The notes below the pieces were generated by a model. The model was not told the DNA's origin, searched no databases, and worked only from the letters and a program-made list of their open reading frames with translations. From Persebacter sp965221835 (GTDB taxonomy: Bacteria; Pseudomonadota; Gammaproteobacteria; Tethybacterales; Persebacteraceae): a stretch of 64,000 nt of DNA. Location of the stretch: NCBI GenBank assembly GCA_965221835.1, contig OZ244916.1, positions 1,364,001 to 1,428,000 on the forward strand. The letters are read 5' to 3'. This document shows positions 1-8,317 of the stretch, one piece after another. How positions within the stretch are numbered: the stretch's first letter is position 1; every line of letters begins with the position of its first letter. A program made the translations under genes and the position numbers.

Positions 1-207
1 TGTTTTGTCGCTGCCGTCTTTCCCATTCACATCGGCGCCACCCGCAATCGCATTATTGACACCGGTCAAATTGCCGTTCCCTACCGCCTGACACAACACC
101 GTACAAATTTGCGCCGAAGCGGCGGACGACATCGTTGCCGCAAAAAATAACGCAAAAATATGCAAAATGACAATACTGACAATACGACTTTTCATTTGGT
201 TTTTCAT
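1..207 (-). CDS. Secreted ankyrin-repeat protein, N-terminal part (runs off the window)
   Basis: An open frame of 69 codons starts at an ATG (207) preceded by an AGAGGAGA ribosome site and continues off the left edge without a stop. Residues 1-32 form a Sec signal peptide: basic start, long hydrophobic core, and AASA before a likely cleavage at Gln33. After it comes LCQAVGNGNLTGVNNAI followed by GGADVNGKDG, which matches the start of an ankyrin repeat. Ankyrin proteins usually bind other proteins, and exported ones are frequent in host-associated bacteria. The target cannot be inferred. The gene diverges from the isc operon and shares its leader with the Cys-rich gene at 4264. Confidence 0.75.
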   Translation of the reverse strand, partial: MKNQMKSRIVSIVILHIFALFFAATMSSAASAQICTVLCQAVGNGNLTGVNNAIAGGADVNGKDGSDKT

Positions 208-246
208 TTGTTTTCTCCTCTGATTAAAAAGAATTCCCTCGCCCGC

Positions 247-275
247 ATTGTACCACACAATTCGCCGCAATGCAA
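247..275 (-). promoter_or_regulatory. Sigma70-type promoter of the ankyrin gene
   Basis: On the minus strand TTGCAT (275-270) and TACAAT (252-247) are 17 bp apart, about 40 nt before the ankyrin start codon. Confidence 0.55.
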
Positions 276-308
276 TACGCCCGAAAAAAAAAATATCGTC
301 GCCCGCAT

Positions 309-337
309 TTGACACGGCGGGCGGGATGTGTTATACT
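309..337 (+). promoter_or_regulatory. Sigma70 promoter of the isc operon
   Basis: TTGACA (309-314), a 17-bp spacer and TATACT (332-337) with an extended -10 TG at 329-330 form a near-consensus promoter about 45 nt before iscU. No IscR site was recognised. Confidence 0.75.
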
Positions 338-381
338 CGTTTCAGTATACCAATTTAATTCAATTCAAAAAGGAGAATATC

Positions 382-765
382 ATGGCATACAGTCAAAAAG
401 TGATGGATCATTATGAAAACCCCCGCAATGTCGGGTCTTTCGGCAAAGATGAAAAAAATATCGCCACCGGAATGGTCGGTGCGCCCGCATGCGGCGATGT
501 AATGAAACTGCAACTCAAAGTCGGCAACGATGGCGTAATTGAAGACGCCAAATTCAAAACCTACGGCTGCGGGTCTGCAATCGCCTCTTCGTCCCTGATT
601 ACCGAATGGGTACGCGGAAAAACGCTGGATGAAGCATTGGAAATCAAAAACACCGCCATCGCCCAAGAGTTGGCGTTGCCGCCGGTCAAAATCCACTGCT
701 CCATTCTCGCCGAAGACGCAATTAAAGCCGCAGTCGCCGATTACAAAAAGCAAAAAGCCGTCTGA
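382..765 (+). CDS. iscU: Fe-S cluster assembly scaffold IscU
   Basis: The 127-residue cytosolic scaffold accepts sulfur from IscS and builds [2Fe-2S] clusters for transfer by HscA/HscB. The three ligand cysteines lie in their family contexts: APACGDVM, TYGCGSAIASSS and KIHCSILAEDA. The LPPVK motif bound by HscA is present at LALPPVKIHC. The start at 382 is chosen because AAAAAGGAGA precedes it and the protein then has the usual length. An upstream in-frame start at 328 lies on the promoter and is not credible. It is the first gene of the operon, where iscR and iscS are missing; iscS lies at 13.4-14.6 kb on the other strand. Confidence 0.96.
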   Translation: MAYSQKVMDHYENPRNVGSFGKDEKNIATGMVGAPACGDVMKLQLKVGNDGVIEDAKFKTYGCGSAIASSSLITEWVRGKTLDEALEIKNTAIAQELALPPVKIHCSILAEDAIKAAVADYKKQKAV

Positions 766-773
766 TTTTGCCG

Positions 774-1094
774 ATGGGCGTTTCGCTGACTCCCGCCGCC
801 GCCGCACATGTGCGTGATTGTTTATCCGCCCGTCCGGCGACCGGCATCCGCTTCGCCGTCCGCCCGTCCGGCTGTTCGGGGCTGGCGTATATCGTGGAGT
901 TTGCCGACAATCTCGGCGAAGGCGACATTACTTTTGCCTCGCACGGAATCACTATCATCACCGACCCCAAATCGCTCGTACATATTGAAGGAATGGAAGT
1001 GGATTATGTTCGCGAAGGATTGCAATCGGGATTGAAATTTAACAATCCGAATGTCAAAGATAGTTGCGGTTGCGGCGAAAGTTTTACCACCTGA
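774..1094 (+). CDS. iscA: Iron-sulfur carrier/insertion protein IscA
   Basis: This 106-residue A-type carrier moves clusters from IscU to apoproteins. The three conserved cysteines are seen in SGCSGLAY and near the C-terminus in DSCGCGES. The start is ATG 774, 8 bp after the iscU stop. A TTG at 768 is in frame but less likely. There is no strong ribosome site, so translation is probably coupled to iscU. SufA/ErpA paralogues share the motif, but the position after iscU supports IscA. Confidence 0.9.
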   Translation: MGVSLTPAAAAHVRDCLSARPATGIRFAVRPSGCSGLAYIVEFADNLGEGDITFASHGITIITDPKSLVHIEGMEVDYVREGLQSGLKFNNPNVKDSCGCGESFTT

Positions 1095-1176
1095 ACGCCG
1101 CCGTGTCCGCCCGCCAAATCCGTGCGGGAATTCCCGCCAAAACGCCTTTTTCGGATGCGGCGAAAGCAATGTGCCG

Positions 1177-1680
1177 ATGACATCCGATTTTTTCGCCTGC
1201 GATTTTTTTACGCTGTTTAATCTGCCGCAAACCGCCGAAATTGACGGCGAATTGTTGCAACAAAAATACCGGCAATTGCAGACAGCGGCGCATCCCGACC
1301 GTTTTGCGGACGGCGGCGACTCCGAAAAACAAGCGGCAATGCAAATGGCGGGACGCATTAACGACGGTTTCGCGATTTTGCAAAATCCGCTTTTGCGGGC
1401 GGCATATATTTTGGAACTGCGCGGAATTTCCGCTTTCGCCGAAGACAACACCGCAATGCCGCCCGAATTTTTAATGCGACAAATTGAATGGCGGGAAGAT
1501 TTGGAAAACGCATCGCCGGACGCCCGCAAATCGCTGCTAAACGAAATCGCCGCCGAACGCGATTCGGCACGCACAGAAACCGCCGCCGCATTACAAAAAA
1601 ACGACAACGCCGCCGCACTCGATTCCGTTCGCCGCTGGAAATATCTGGAAAAAATTCTCGCCGAACACACATCGCCATGA
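1177..1680 (+). CDS. hscB: Fe-S cluster co-chaperone HscB (J-domain)
   Basis: The 167-residue co-chaperone delivers IscU to HscA and stimulates its ATPase. The N-terminal J-domain holds the HPD motif in AAHPDRFA, and the C-terminal half is the helical IscU-binding bundle. ATG 1177 gives the usual family length (about 170). An upstream in-frame start at 1051 would overlap iscA and adds unrelated sequence. The stop overlaps the hscA start (ATGA). Confidence 0.93.
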   Translation: MTSDFFACDFFTLFNLPQTAEIDGELLQQKYRQLQTAAHPDRFADGGDSEKQAAMQMAGRINDGFAILQNPLLRAAYILELRGISAFAEDNTAMPPEFLMRQIEWREDLENASPDARKSLLNEIAAERDSARTETAAALQKNDNAAALDSVRRWKYLEKILAEHTSP

Positions 1681-3521
1681 CTTTGTTGCAAATTCGCGAA
1701 CCCGAAAAATCCGCCGCCGCCGCACCGCTCAAACTCGCGATAGGCATTGATCTCGGCACGACAAATTCGCTTGTCGCCGCCATCGGTGCGGACGGAAAAC
1801 CTTTTATTTTCGGCAAAGACGGCGAAAAACTCGTGCCGTCCGCCGTCATCTACAACAGCGACAACACCGCCGAAATCGGACAAAACGCGCTCGCCCGGCG
1901 GGCAAAATCGCCCAAAGAAGTATTGCGTTCAGTCAAACGATTGATGGGACAAACCGCCGCCGATGTGCGCGATTCTTATCAATACGATTATGCGGACGGC
2001 GATGGAATCGTCCGCCTTCGCACCGCCGCCGGCGACAAAACGCCGGTGGAAATATCGGCGGCAATTTTGGATTTTTTACGCCGCCGTGCCGAATCACAAA
2101 GCGGACGAATCGCGGACGGTGCGGTCATTACCGTCCCCGCCTACTTTGACGATGCGCAACGACAAGCAACAAAAGACGCGGCGCGATTGGCGGGATTGCG
2201 CATTTATCGCCTGCTCAACGAACCGACCGCCGCCGCAGTCGCCTACGGATTGGACAACGCCGAAGAAGGCGATTATGCCGTATACGATTTGGGCGGCGGC
2301 ACATTGGATGTTTCCGTTTTGCGAATGCAAAAAGGCGTTTTTACGGTGCTGGCAACCGGCGGCAACACCGCGCTGGGCGGCGACGATTACGACCGCGCAT
2401 TGGCGAATTTGGCGGCGCAAAAAATCGGCGGCGAGTTGTCGCGCGGCGATATGCTTTTGTTGACAGACGCGGCGCGGAATGCAAAAGAATCGTTATCCGC
2501 CGCCGATTCCGTTTTGTTGCGGGCGGCATTGTCGCGCGGCGAAGTAAAATGCGAAATTAGCGCGGCGGAGTTTATGGCGGCAACCGAATCGCTGACCGCC
2601 GAAACGCTCAATTGTTTTCGCCGCGCATTGACGGATGCGGGCGTTACCGCCGCGCAAATCAAACAAACCGTACTTGTCGGCGGCGCGACAAGAATGCCGC
2701 CTGTTCGCCGCGCAGTCGCCGATTTTATCGGACGAGCGCCGTTTGCCGAATTGAATCCGGACGAAGTTGTCGCGCTGGGCGCGGCGGCACAAGCGGATTT
2801 GCTGGCGGGCAATCGGCGCGGCGATGACTGGCTTTTGCTGGATGTCATTCCGCTATCGCTCGGGCTGGAAACGATGGGGGGCTTAACCGAAAAAATTATT
2901 CCCCGCAACACCGCAATTCCAACTCACAAAACGCAAGAATTTACAACGCATCAAGACGGACAAACCGCAATGCGTTTTCATATCGTGCAAGGCGAACGCG
3001 AATTGATTCGCGATTGTCGCTCTCTCGCCCAATTCGCATTGTCCGGCATCCCCCCGATGGCGGCGGGACTCGCGCGAGTACGCGTTTCGTTTCAAGTGGA
3101 TGCGGACGGATTGTTGCAAGTATCGGCGGAAGAAAAAAGCACCGGCAAAAAAACCGAAGTGCGCGTCAAACCGACTTACGGATTGGACGAATCGCGCATT
3201 CTCGCAATGCTGCGCGATTCGTTTTCCGCAGCAGAATCGGATGCGATTGAACGGCGGCGGCGGGAAACCGTTCAAGACGGCGAAACATTGCTTGCATCAA
3301 CCGAAAAAGCGTTAAAAGAATCGGCGGATTTGTTGGACGCCGAAGAACGCCGCGCAATCGCAAACGCCGTTTCCATTCTCAAAAACGCCCTCGCCCAAGG
3401 CGCACGAGACGAAATCGTCTCCGCCACAAAATCGCTGGAATCCGCAACAAAAAACTTCGCCGCCCGCCGAATGAACGCCGCCATTAACCAAACCCTCCGC
3501 GGCGAAAAAATCCCCGATTAG
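1677..3521 (+). CDS. hscA: Fe-S cluster chaperone HscA (Hsp70 family)
   Basis: This 614-residue specialised Hsp70 binds the LPPVK loop of IscU and drives cluster release. The ATPase domain begins with AIGIDLGTTNSLVAAI and carries VYDLGGGTLDVSVL. The substrate-binding domain begins near LLLDVIPLSLGLETMGG. ATG 1677 overlaps the hscB stop by ATGA. The in-frame extension back to 1488 runs through hscB and is rejected. The fdx and iscX genes that usually follow are absent; repeats begin about 95 bp downstream. Confidence 0.95.
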   Translation: MTLLQIREPEKSAAAAPLKLAIGIDLGTTNSLVAAIGADGKPFIFGKDGEKLVPSAVIYNSDNTAEIGQNALARRAKSPKEVLRSVKRLMGQTAADVRDSYQYDYADGDGIVRLRTAAGDKTPVEISAAILDFLRRRAESQSGRIADGAVITVPAYFDDAQRQATKDAARLAGLRIYRLLNEPTAAAVAYGLDNAEEGDYAVYDLGGGTLDVSVLRMQKGVFTVLATGGNTALGGDDYDRALANLAAQKIGGELSRGDMLLLTDAARNAKESLSAADSVLLRAALSRGEVKCEISAAEFMAATESLTAETLNCFRRALTDAGVTAAQIKQTVLVGGATRMPPVRRAVADFIGRAPFAELNPDEVVALGAAAQADLLAGNRRGDDWLLLDVIPLSLGLETMGGLTEKIIPRNTAIPTHKTQEFTTHQDGQTAMRFHIVQGERELIRDCRSLAQFALSGIPPMAAGLARVRVSFQVDADGLLQVSAEEKSTGKKTEVRVKPTYGLDESRILAMLRDSFSAAESDAIERRRRETVQDGETLLASTEKALKESADLLDAEERRAIANAVSILKNALAQGARDEIVSATKSLESATKNFAARRMNAAINQTLRGEKIPD

Positions 3522-3615
3522 TTTCGCGGCAAAAGGGCGTTCACAAAAATCCCGCAAATGTTTTCCGCCGCCCGCCGCCGTTATTTCTCGCCGACAAATT
3601 CCCGCCCTCCCCGCC

Positions 3616-4150
3616 GTCATTCCCGCGAAAGCGGGAATCCATTTTCACCGACAAATCCCCGCATTCACCTCGTTTTTCACAAAAAAAATTTGCGAAAATT
3701 CCAAAATTAATTTTTTGCGTAAAATGTGCGTATCCCCGCCGTCATTCCCGCGAACGCGGGAATCCATTTTTACCGACAAATCCCCCGCATTCACCTCGCT
3801 TTTCACAAAAAAAATGCGCGGGAATTCCAAACTTTCGCGTAAAATGTGCCGCCTCCCCGCCGTCATTCCCGCGAACGCGGGAATCCATTTTTACCGACAA
3901 ATTCCCGCGTTCACGCCGTTTTTCACAAAAAAAATGCGCGGAAATTCCAAACTTAATTTTCGCGTAAAACTCCCGCCTTCCCGCTGTCATTCCCGCGAAA
4001 GCGGGAATCCATTTTTACCGACAAATTCCCGCGTTCACGCCGTTTTTTGCGAAAAAAATGCGCGGAAATTCCAAACTTAATTTTCGCGTAAAATTTGCGA
4101 AATTCCAAAATTAATCTCCCCGAATAGATTCCCGCGTTCGCGGGAATGAC
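3616..4150. repeat. Tandem array of MITE-like palindromic elements
   Basis: Four left ends, each carrying the palindrome ATTCCCGC-N4-GCGGGAAT, begin at 3616, 3741, 3862 and 3986 (spacing 121-125 bp). Only the last copy, 3986-4150, is full length and closes with the inverted terminal sequence ending GGGAATGAC. The 20-bp core resembles the ATTCCC-N8-GGGAAT pattern of the neisserial dRS3 repeat, but the element as a whole is different. There is no gene in 3522-4201. Confidence 0.8.
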
Positions 4151-4201
4151 GGCGTTTTTTTGCGGAATTACCGCCGCCCGATTCCGTCCCCGCCCGTTTT
4201 T

Positions 4202-4230
4202 TTGCGGATTCGGGCGGGATGTGTTATACT
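4202..4230 (+). promoter_or_regulatory. Extended -10 promoter of the Cys-rich protein gene
   Basis: TATACT (4225-4230) has an extended TG at 4222-4223 and a weak -35 (TTGCGG, 4202-4207) at 17 bp. The 20 bases ending in this -10 are identical to those at the isc promoter. Confidence 0.6.
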
Positions 4231-4263
4231 TTCGCAGACATTTTTAATCAGAGGAGAAAACAC

Positions 4264-6327
4264 ATGAAAAACATAATCAATAAAATCATTCTTTTCGCCG
4301 CCGTCTTTTTTTCGGCGGGATTGTTTAACATTTCCGCAAATGCACAACAAACGTACGGCTATTATATTGCTAATCAAGTTTCGCCTTCTGCTTTTTGGAG
4401 TCGTTTCTGGGCGGCGACGGGTTATGCAACTGCCGAATTAGCAGAAGACGGGGCTGTGCTGAATTGCGTAGAAAATATAGGAGGTACTGAAGATGAATGC
4501 CGAACACTTTTTACTGTAAACAGAGGCGTGTTTGGAGGCACGGAGGCAAATCAAGTGGTTGTTTGGACTGTTGATGACACTATTATAAATTTTACTGGTT
4601 TGGGCGTTGATTTTGCTGCCGCTCATGCAGATTTACTTGCGAAATGTGCGGCTAATTTCGGCAACATGGCGCCTTGCACCGCAAATACCAATTATGCGGA
4701 AGCAAATGTATTATCTTGCGGTGCCGGTTCGGCGGAAGATGCAACGGATGATTGCCGTAGGCGTGAGGGCGACCCCGTTCCCTTGGATTGCGGATTAGGC
4801 ACGACCTTTACGGATGGAGACGGCGATGGAAACTGCGATTGTGCGACTGATGCTCAGATTCCGATAGATGCGGAGAGTTGCCGTGCGGCGGAAAGTTTGG
4901 AAGAGTGCATGGATGAAGGGTACATGTATTTTAATCCGAGAACCCAAATTTGCACAGACACCGACCCGACACCGACTTGCACCGACAATGCAACATTAAA
5001 CGAGGCGACACTTGCATGCGAATGTCTTAACTCCGCATTTCCGATTTTGCAAAATGATAGCGGAACTACCTTTTCCTGCCGTGCGATTGAAACAACTGAC
5101 TGCACGGGAGAAACGCCATTTATTGACAACAATGCATGCGTTGCAACTTGCCCCGATGACCGCCCATTAACGGAAAGCGATGGAGCAACTTGCCGCCCGA
5201 TTACCGCCGCCGATTGCGGAAATGAAAGACCGGATTTTTGGAATGGTTCAATGTGCGTTGCCGATTGCGGGGCGAATTTTGTAAATCCTGCAAATGCGGG
5301 CGAAACTTGCCGCCCGATTGCCGAAGTTTTGGCAACCGTCTCCGTTTCGCCGACATACACCGCCGAATCATGCGAAAACGCACGATGGGAAACGGAATTT
5401 GTATTCAGCAACAACAAACAAGAAGTCGCCGAAGTTTGCGGAATTCCTGTTGAACGAAACGATTCGGCAACGGCGGCGATTGCATCGGCGGCGGAATCTG
5501 CCCCGTTGCAATTTCCGGAAAATGTAAATGCAAACGAATGCATAATTCGCAAATCCGCCGGTTTTGACGCCGCCGAAAATATGCCCGATTGCGATGATGA
5601 AAATCTTTTCGGCAATGACGGATTTCCGCAAATGCCCGAAAATTTTAATATCGCAACCGACCGCCTAATAATTGTGGTTGTTGCAGACGGCAGAAATCGG
5701 ATTTTCTTTAACGACAACGAGATTCGGATTGCCGTTGCATCGCCGAGAAATAACGATGCCGAAGTTGCGATTATCGGGGCGGTCGGAGTTGCAATGGCGA
5801 TGTATGCGTTTGCCGATTTCTTAAACGACGGTCGCCCCGCCGATGCTTTCGCATTTTCGCCCGAATTCGGCTACCGCATCAGCGAAAACGATTATTTCGT
5901 GCAGGCGGGCGGCAAAATAGAATACGCCGTTAACGAAAACTTGCGGATGCAATGGTCGGCAGGGCAAACAAACACCGGCGGCGATTTCGGCGATTTCCGC
6001 TATTTGTCAAAAGCGGAATACACGGCGGATTTTTGGACAGCAGCATTTTCGGAATCGGTCAGCGGCAAAACCGCCGATTATGATTTTTCCCTTTCCGCCG
6101 ATTTACAAAACGGAATCTGGAAAATATCCCCCGTTTACCGAATGCAATCCGAATGGAAAGAATCCGATTCCGGCATAAAAACGGAAACACAAAACGAACT
6201 AAATCTGGAAAGCGTTTTGCGTTATAACCGCTGGACAATCCGCCCCTCCGCCGGTTTCAGATGGGAAAATTTCGGGAATTTCACCGAAAACGGAAAACTC
6301 CAAATGAACGCGGTTTATCGTTTTTAA
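4264..6327 (+). CDS. Cys-rich secreted protein with C-terminal outer-membrane beta-barrel
   Basis: The 687-residue product starts with a signal peptide ending near ISANAQQ. The next 440 or so residues carry all of about 28 cysteines, in short repeated patterns such as TCRPI and CVADCG that resemble EGF-like modules. A hydrophobic stretch (AIIGAVGVAMAMYAF) precedes a final block of roughly 160 residues of alternating aromatic strands that ends in YRF, the terminal Phe typical of outer-membrane barrels. It is probably surface exposed. The disulfide-rich passenger would need periplasmic oxidation; DsbD is encoded in this window. No named family was recognised. ATG 4264 follows AGAGGAGA. Flanked by repeat arrays on both sides. 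Confidence 0.75.
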   Translation: MKNIINKIILFAAVFFSAGLFNISANAQQTYGYYIANQVSPSAFWSRFWAATGYATAELAEDGAVLNCVENIGGTEDECRTLFTVNRGVFGGTEANQVVVWTVDDTIINFTGLGVDFAAAHADLLAKCAANFGNMAPCTANTNYAEANVLSCGAGSAEDATDDCRRREGDPVPLDCGLGTTFTDGDGDGNCDCATDAQIPIDAESCRAAESLEECMDEGYMYFNPRTQICTDTDPTPTCTDNATLNEATLACECLNSAFPILQNDSGTTFSCRAIETTDCTGETPFIDNNACVATCPDDRPLTESDGATCRPITAADCGNERPDFWNGSMCVADCGANFVNPANAGETCRPIAEVLATVSVSPTYTAESCENARWETEFVFSNNKQEVAEVCGIPVERNDSATAAIASAAESAPLQFPENVNANECIIRKSAGFDAAENMPDCDDENLFGNDGFPQMPENFNIATDRLIIVVVADGRNRIFFNDNEIRIAVASPRNNDAEVAIIGAVGVAMAMYAFADFLNDGRPADAFAFSPEFGYRISENDYFVQAGGKIEYAVNENLRMQWSAGQTNTGGDFGDFRYLSKAEYTADFWTAAFSESVSGKTADYDFSLSADLQNGIWKISPVYRMQSEWKESDSGIKTETQNELNLESVLRYNRWTIRPSAGFRWENFGNFTENGKLQMNAVYRF

Positions 6328-6374
6328 TTTCGGGAGAAAAAAGAAAAGGCGGCGGGAATTCCCGCCTCCCCGCC

Positions 6375-6539
6375 GTCATTCCCGCGAAAGCGGGAATCCA
6401 TTTTTACCGACAAATCCCTGCATTCACCTCGTTTTTTACAAAAAAAACGCGCGAAAATCCCAAACTTAATTTTCCCGTAAAATTCGCGAAACCCCAAAAT
6501 TAATCGCCCCGAATAGATTCCCGCTTTCGCGGGAATGAC
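6375..6539. repeat. MITE-like element with about 23-bp inverted ends, copy 1
   Basis: A 165-bp unit starts with GTCATTCCCGCG and ends with the reverse complement CGCGGGAATGAC. Each end is itself a palindrome. There is no coding capacity. It is the first unit of a tandem array with a period of about 351 bp. Confidence 0.75.
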
Positions 6540-6569
6540 AGCGTTTTTTCGCGAAATTCCGCCGCTTTT

Positions 6570-6624
6570 CCATTCCGATGTAAATCGGAATCTCCTGCAG
6601 AGATTCCGGCGTTCGCCGGAATGG
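6570..6624. repeat. Second class of palindromic repeat
   Basis: A 55-bp element is bounded by CCATTCCG and CGGAATGG. It contains two smaller palindromes, ATTCCGAT-N4-ATCGGAAT and ATTCCGGC-N4-GCCGGAAT. A related copy lies at 6921-6975, and partial copies at 6655-6681 and 7007-7033. Confidence 0.7.
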
Positions 6625-6725
6625 TAAATTCTTTTTCCTAATTTCCAACTTTTTCCATTCCGATGTAAATCGGAATCTCCCCCGCCGCTGTCCGATTCTC
6701 GCCGACAAATCCCCGCCTCCCCGCC

Positions 6726-6889
6726 GTCATTCCCGCGAAAGCGGGAATCCATTTTTACCGACAAACCCCCGCATTCACCTCGTTTTTCACAAAAAAATGC
6801 GCGGAAATTCCAAACTTAATTTTCGCGTAAAATTCGCGAAACTCCAAAATTAATCTCCCCGAATAGATTCCCGCTTTCGCGGGAATGAC
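6726..6889. repeat. MITE-like element, copy 2
   Basis: This 164-bp unit has the same inverted ends and internal sequence as 6375-6539, 351 bp downstream of it. Confidence 0.75.
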
Positions 6890-7077
6890 GGGGTTTTTTT
6901 CGCGAAATTCCGCCGCGTTCCTATTCCGATGAAAATCAGAATCTCCCGCAGAGATTCCGGCGTTCGCCGGAATGGTAAATTCTTTTTTCCTAATTTCCAA
7001 CTTTTACCATTCCGATGTAAATCGGAATCTCCCCCGCCGCCGTCCGATTTTCGCCGCCGAATTCCCGCCTCCCCGCC

Positions 7078-7241
7078 GTCATTCCCGCGAAAGCGGGAAT
7101 CCATTTTTACCGACAAACTCCCGCATTCACCTCGTTTTCACAAAAAAAATACACGGAAATTCCAAACTTAATTTTCGCGTAAAATTCGCGAAATCCCAAA
7201 ATTAATCGCCCCGAATAGATTCCCGCTTTCGCGGGAATGAC
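7078..7241. repeat. MITE-like element, copy 3
   Basis: This 164-bp unit has the same inverted ends, 352 bp after copy 2. No gene is seen between 6328 and 7360. Confidence 0.75.
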
Positions 7242-7360
7242 ATCGTTTTTTTCGCGAAACTCCGCCGCGTTCGCGGAAATGGAAAACTTTATTTCCCGGT
7301 CATTTTGCGAAAAATGGAAAATTTTATTTTCCCGTCATTCCGGCGAAAACCGCAAACTTT

Positions 7361-8317
7361 TTACGGAATCAGAAGAATTTTCGGGGCGGGAATTTTTCCG
7401 GCGGCGAGATCGGCGAAGGCGCGGGCGCCGTCTTGCAGCGGGCGCGTTTCAAACCAATCCAAAGAACCGAGTCGCCCTTCCGCCATCCAACGCACAGTTT
7501 CCGCAAATTCGTCCGCCGTATAAGTATACACGCCGCAAATCGCGATTTCCTGCAAAGTCGCGCGGCGCATATCCGCACCGCCCGCACTTTCCGCCAAACC
7601 GATGTGCGCGATAACGCCGCCCGGTGCCGCCCGCGAAGTCGCCAACTTGCGGCTTGCACTTGCGCCGACAGCATCTATGACAATTTCGGCGGACGGCGAT
7701 TCGTCCGGCGCGATAACGGCAAAATCGCCGATTTTTTTCAGCGCATTTCGCCGCAACGGATTCGCCTCCGCAATATAAACTTTTTTGATTCCGCGCGCCG
7801 ACAACGACAACGCCGACGCCAAACCGATTGCGCCGCCGCCCAATATCAGCGCGGTGCATTCCGCCGCCGCCGGACAGAAACGCAACGCCGTCGCCGCCGC
7901 ATGATGCCCGCACGCCAGCGGTTCGGCAAGCGCGCCTTGTCGCAAAGAAAGAGACGGCGGCAACGACAAAACATTTTCGCGCGGCGCGGCAACATAATCG
8001 GCAAACGCCCCCTGCCGCGGAGGCATAGAAAGAATCTGCCGCATCTCGCACAAGTTAGAACGCCCGCCGCGACAAAAAATGCACGCACCGCAAACCGCCA
8101 GCGGATTGACAACAACTTTTTCGCCGTCCACCTCGCCGGAAAATTCGTGTCCGAGAATCAGCGGCGGCGGACGGCGTTCGTCGTGTCCGAAAAACGCGTG
8201 CATATCCGAACCGCAAATACCCGCCGCGGCAACCGCAACAATCGTATCTTTGGAATCGGGCGGCGGATAATTTTTATAATGCAGAGTCCGCGGCGCCGCA
8301 TATATCAGCGCCTTCAT
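7361..8317 (-). CDS. Zinc-dependent medium-chain alcohol dehydrogenase
   Basis: The 318-residue NAD(P)-dependent oxidoreductase belongs to the sorbitol/threonine dehydrogenase branch. The catalytic zinc ligands are Cys35 (GICGSDMH) and His57-Glu58 (LGHEFSG). Four structural-zinc cysteines sit at 76, 79, 82 and 90. The Rossmann motif is LILGGGAIGLA. Its ATG overlaps the stop of the upstream repeat-protein gene (ATGA), making it the last gene of the hisD-like operon. The substrate is not readable from sequence. Next to an HpsN-like dehydrogenase, a sulfonate or polyol alcohol is a reasonable guess. Confidence 0.85.
   Translation of the reverse strand: MKALIYAAPRTLHYKNYPPPDSKDTIVAVAAAGICGSDMHAFFGHDERRPPPLILGHEFSGEVDGEKVVVNPLAVCGACIFCRGGRSNLCEMRQILSMPPRQGAFADYVAAPRENVLSLPPSLSLRQGALAEPLACGHHAAATALRFCPAAAECTALILGGGAIGLASALSLSARGIKKVYIAEANPLRRNALKKIGDFAVIAPDESPSAEIVIDAVGASASRKLATSRAAPGGVIAHIGLAESAGGADMRRATLQEIAICGVYTYTADEFAETVRWMAEGRLGSLDWFETRPLQDGARAFADLAAGKIPAPKILLIP

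Noticed and set aside
822..1883. 353-codon minus-strand frame over iscA-hscB
   Set aside because: It is antisense to well-supported genes and contains no recognisable domain.
3616..7241. Assignment of the palindromes to Neisseria dRS3
   Set aside because: Only the 20-bp core pattern fits; the full 164-bp element with long inverted ends does not, and similar cores occur in many proteobacteria.
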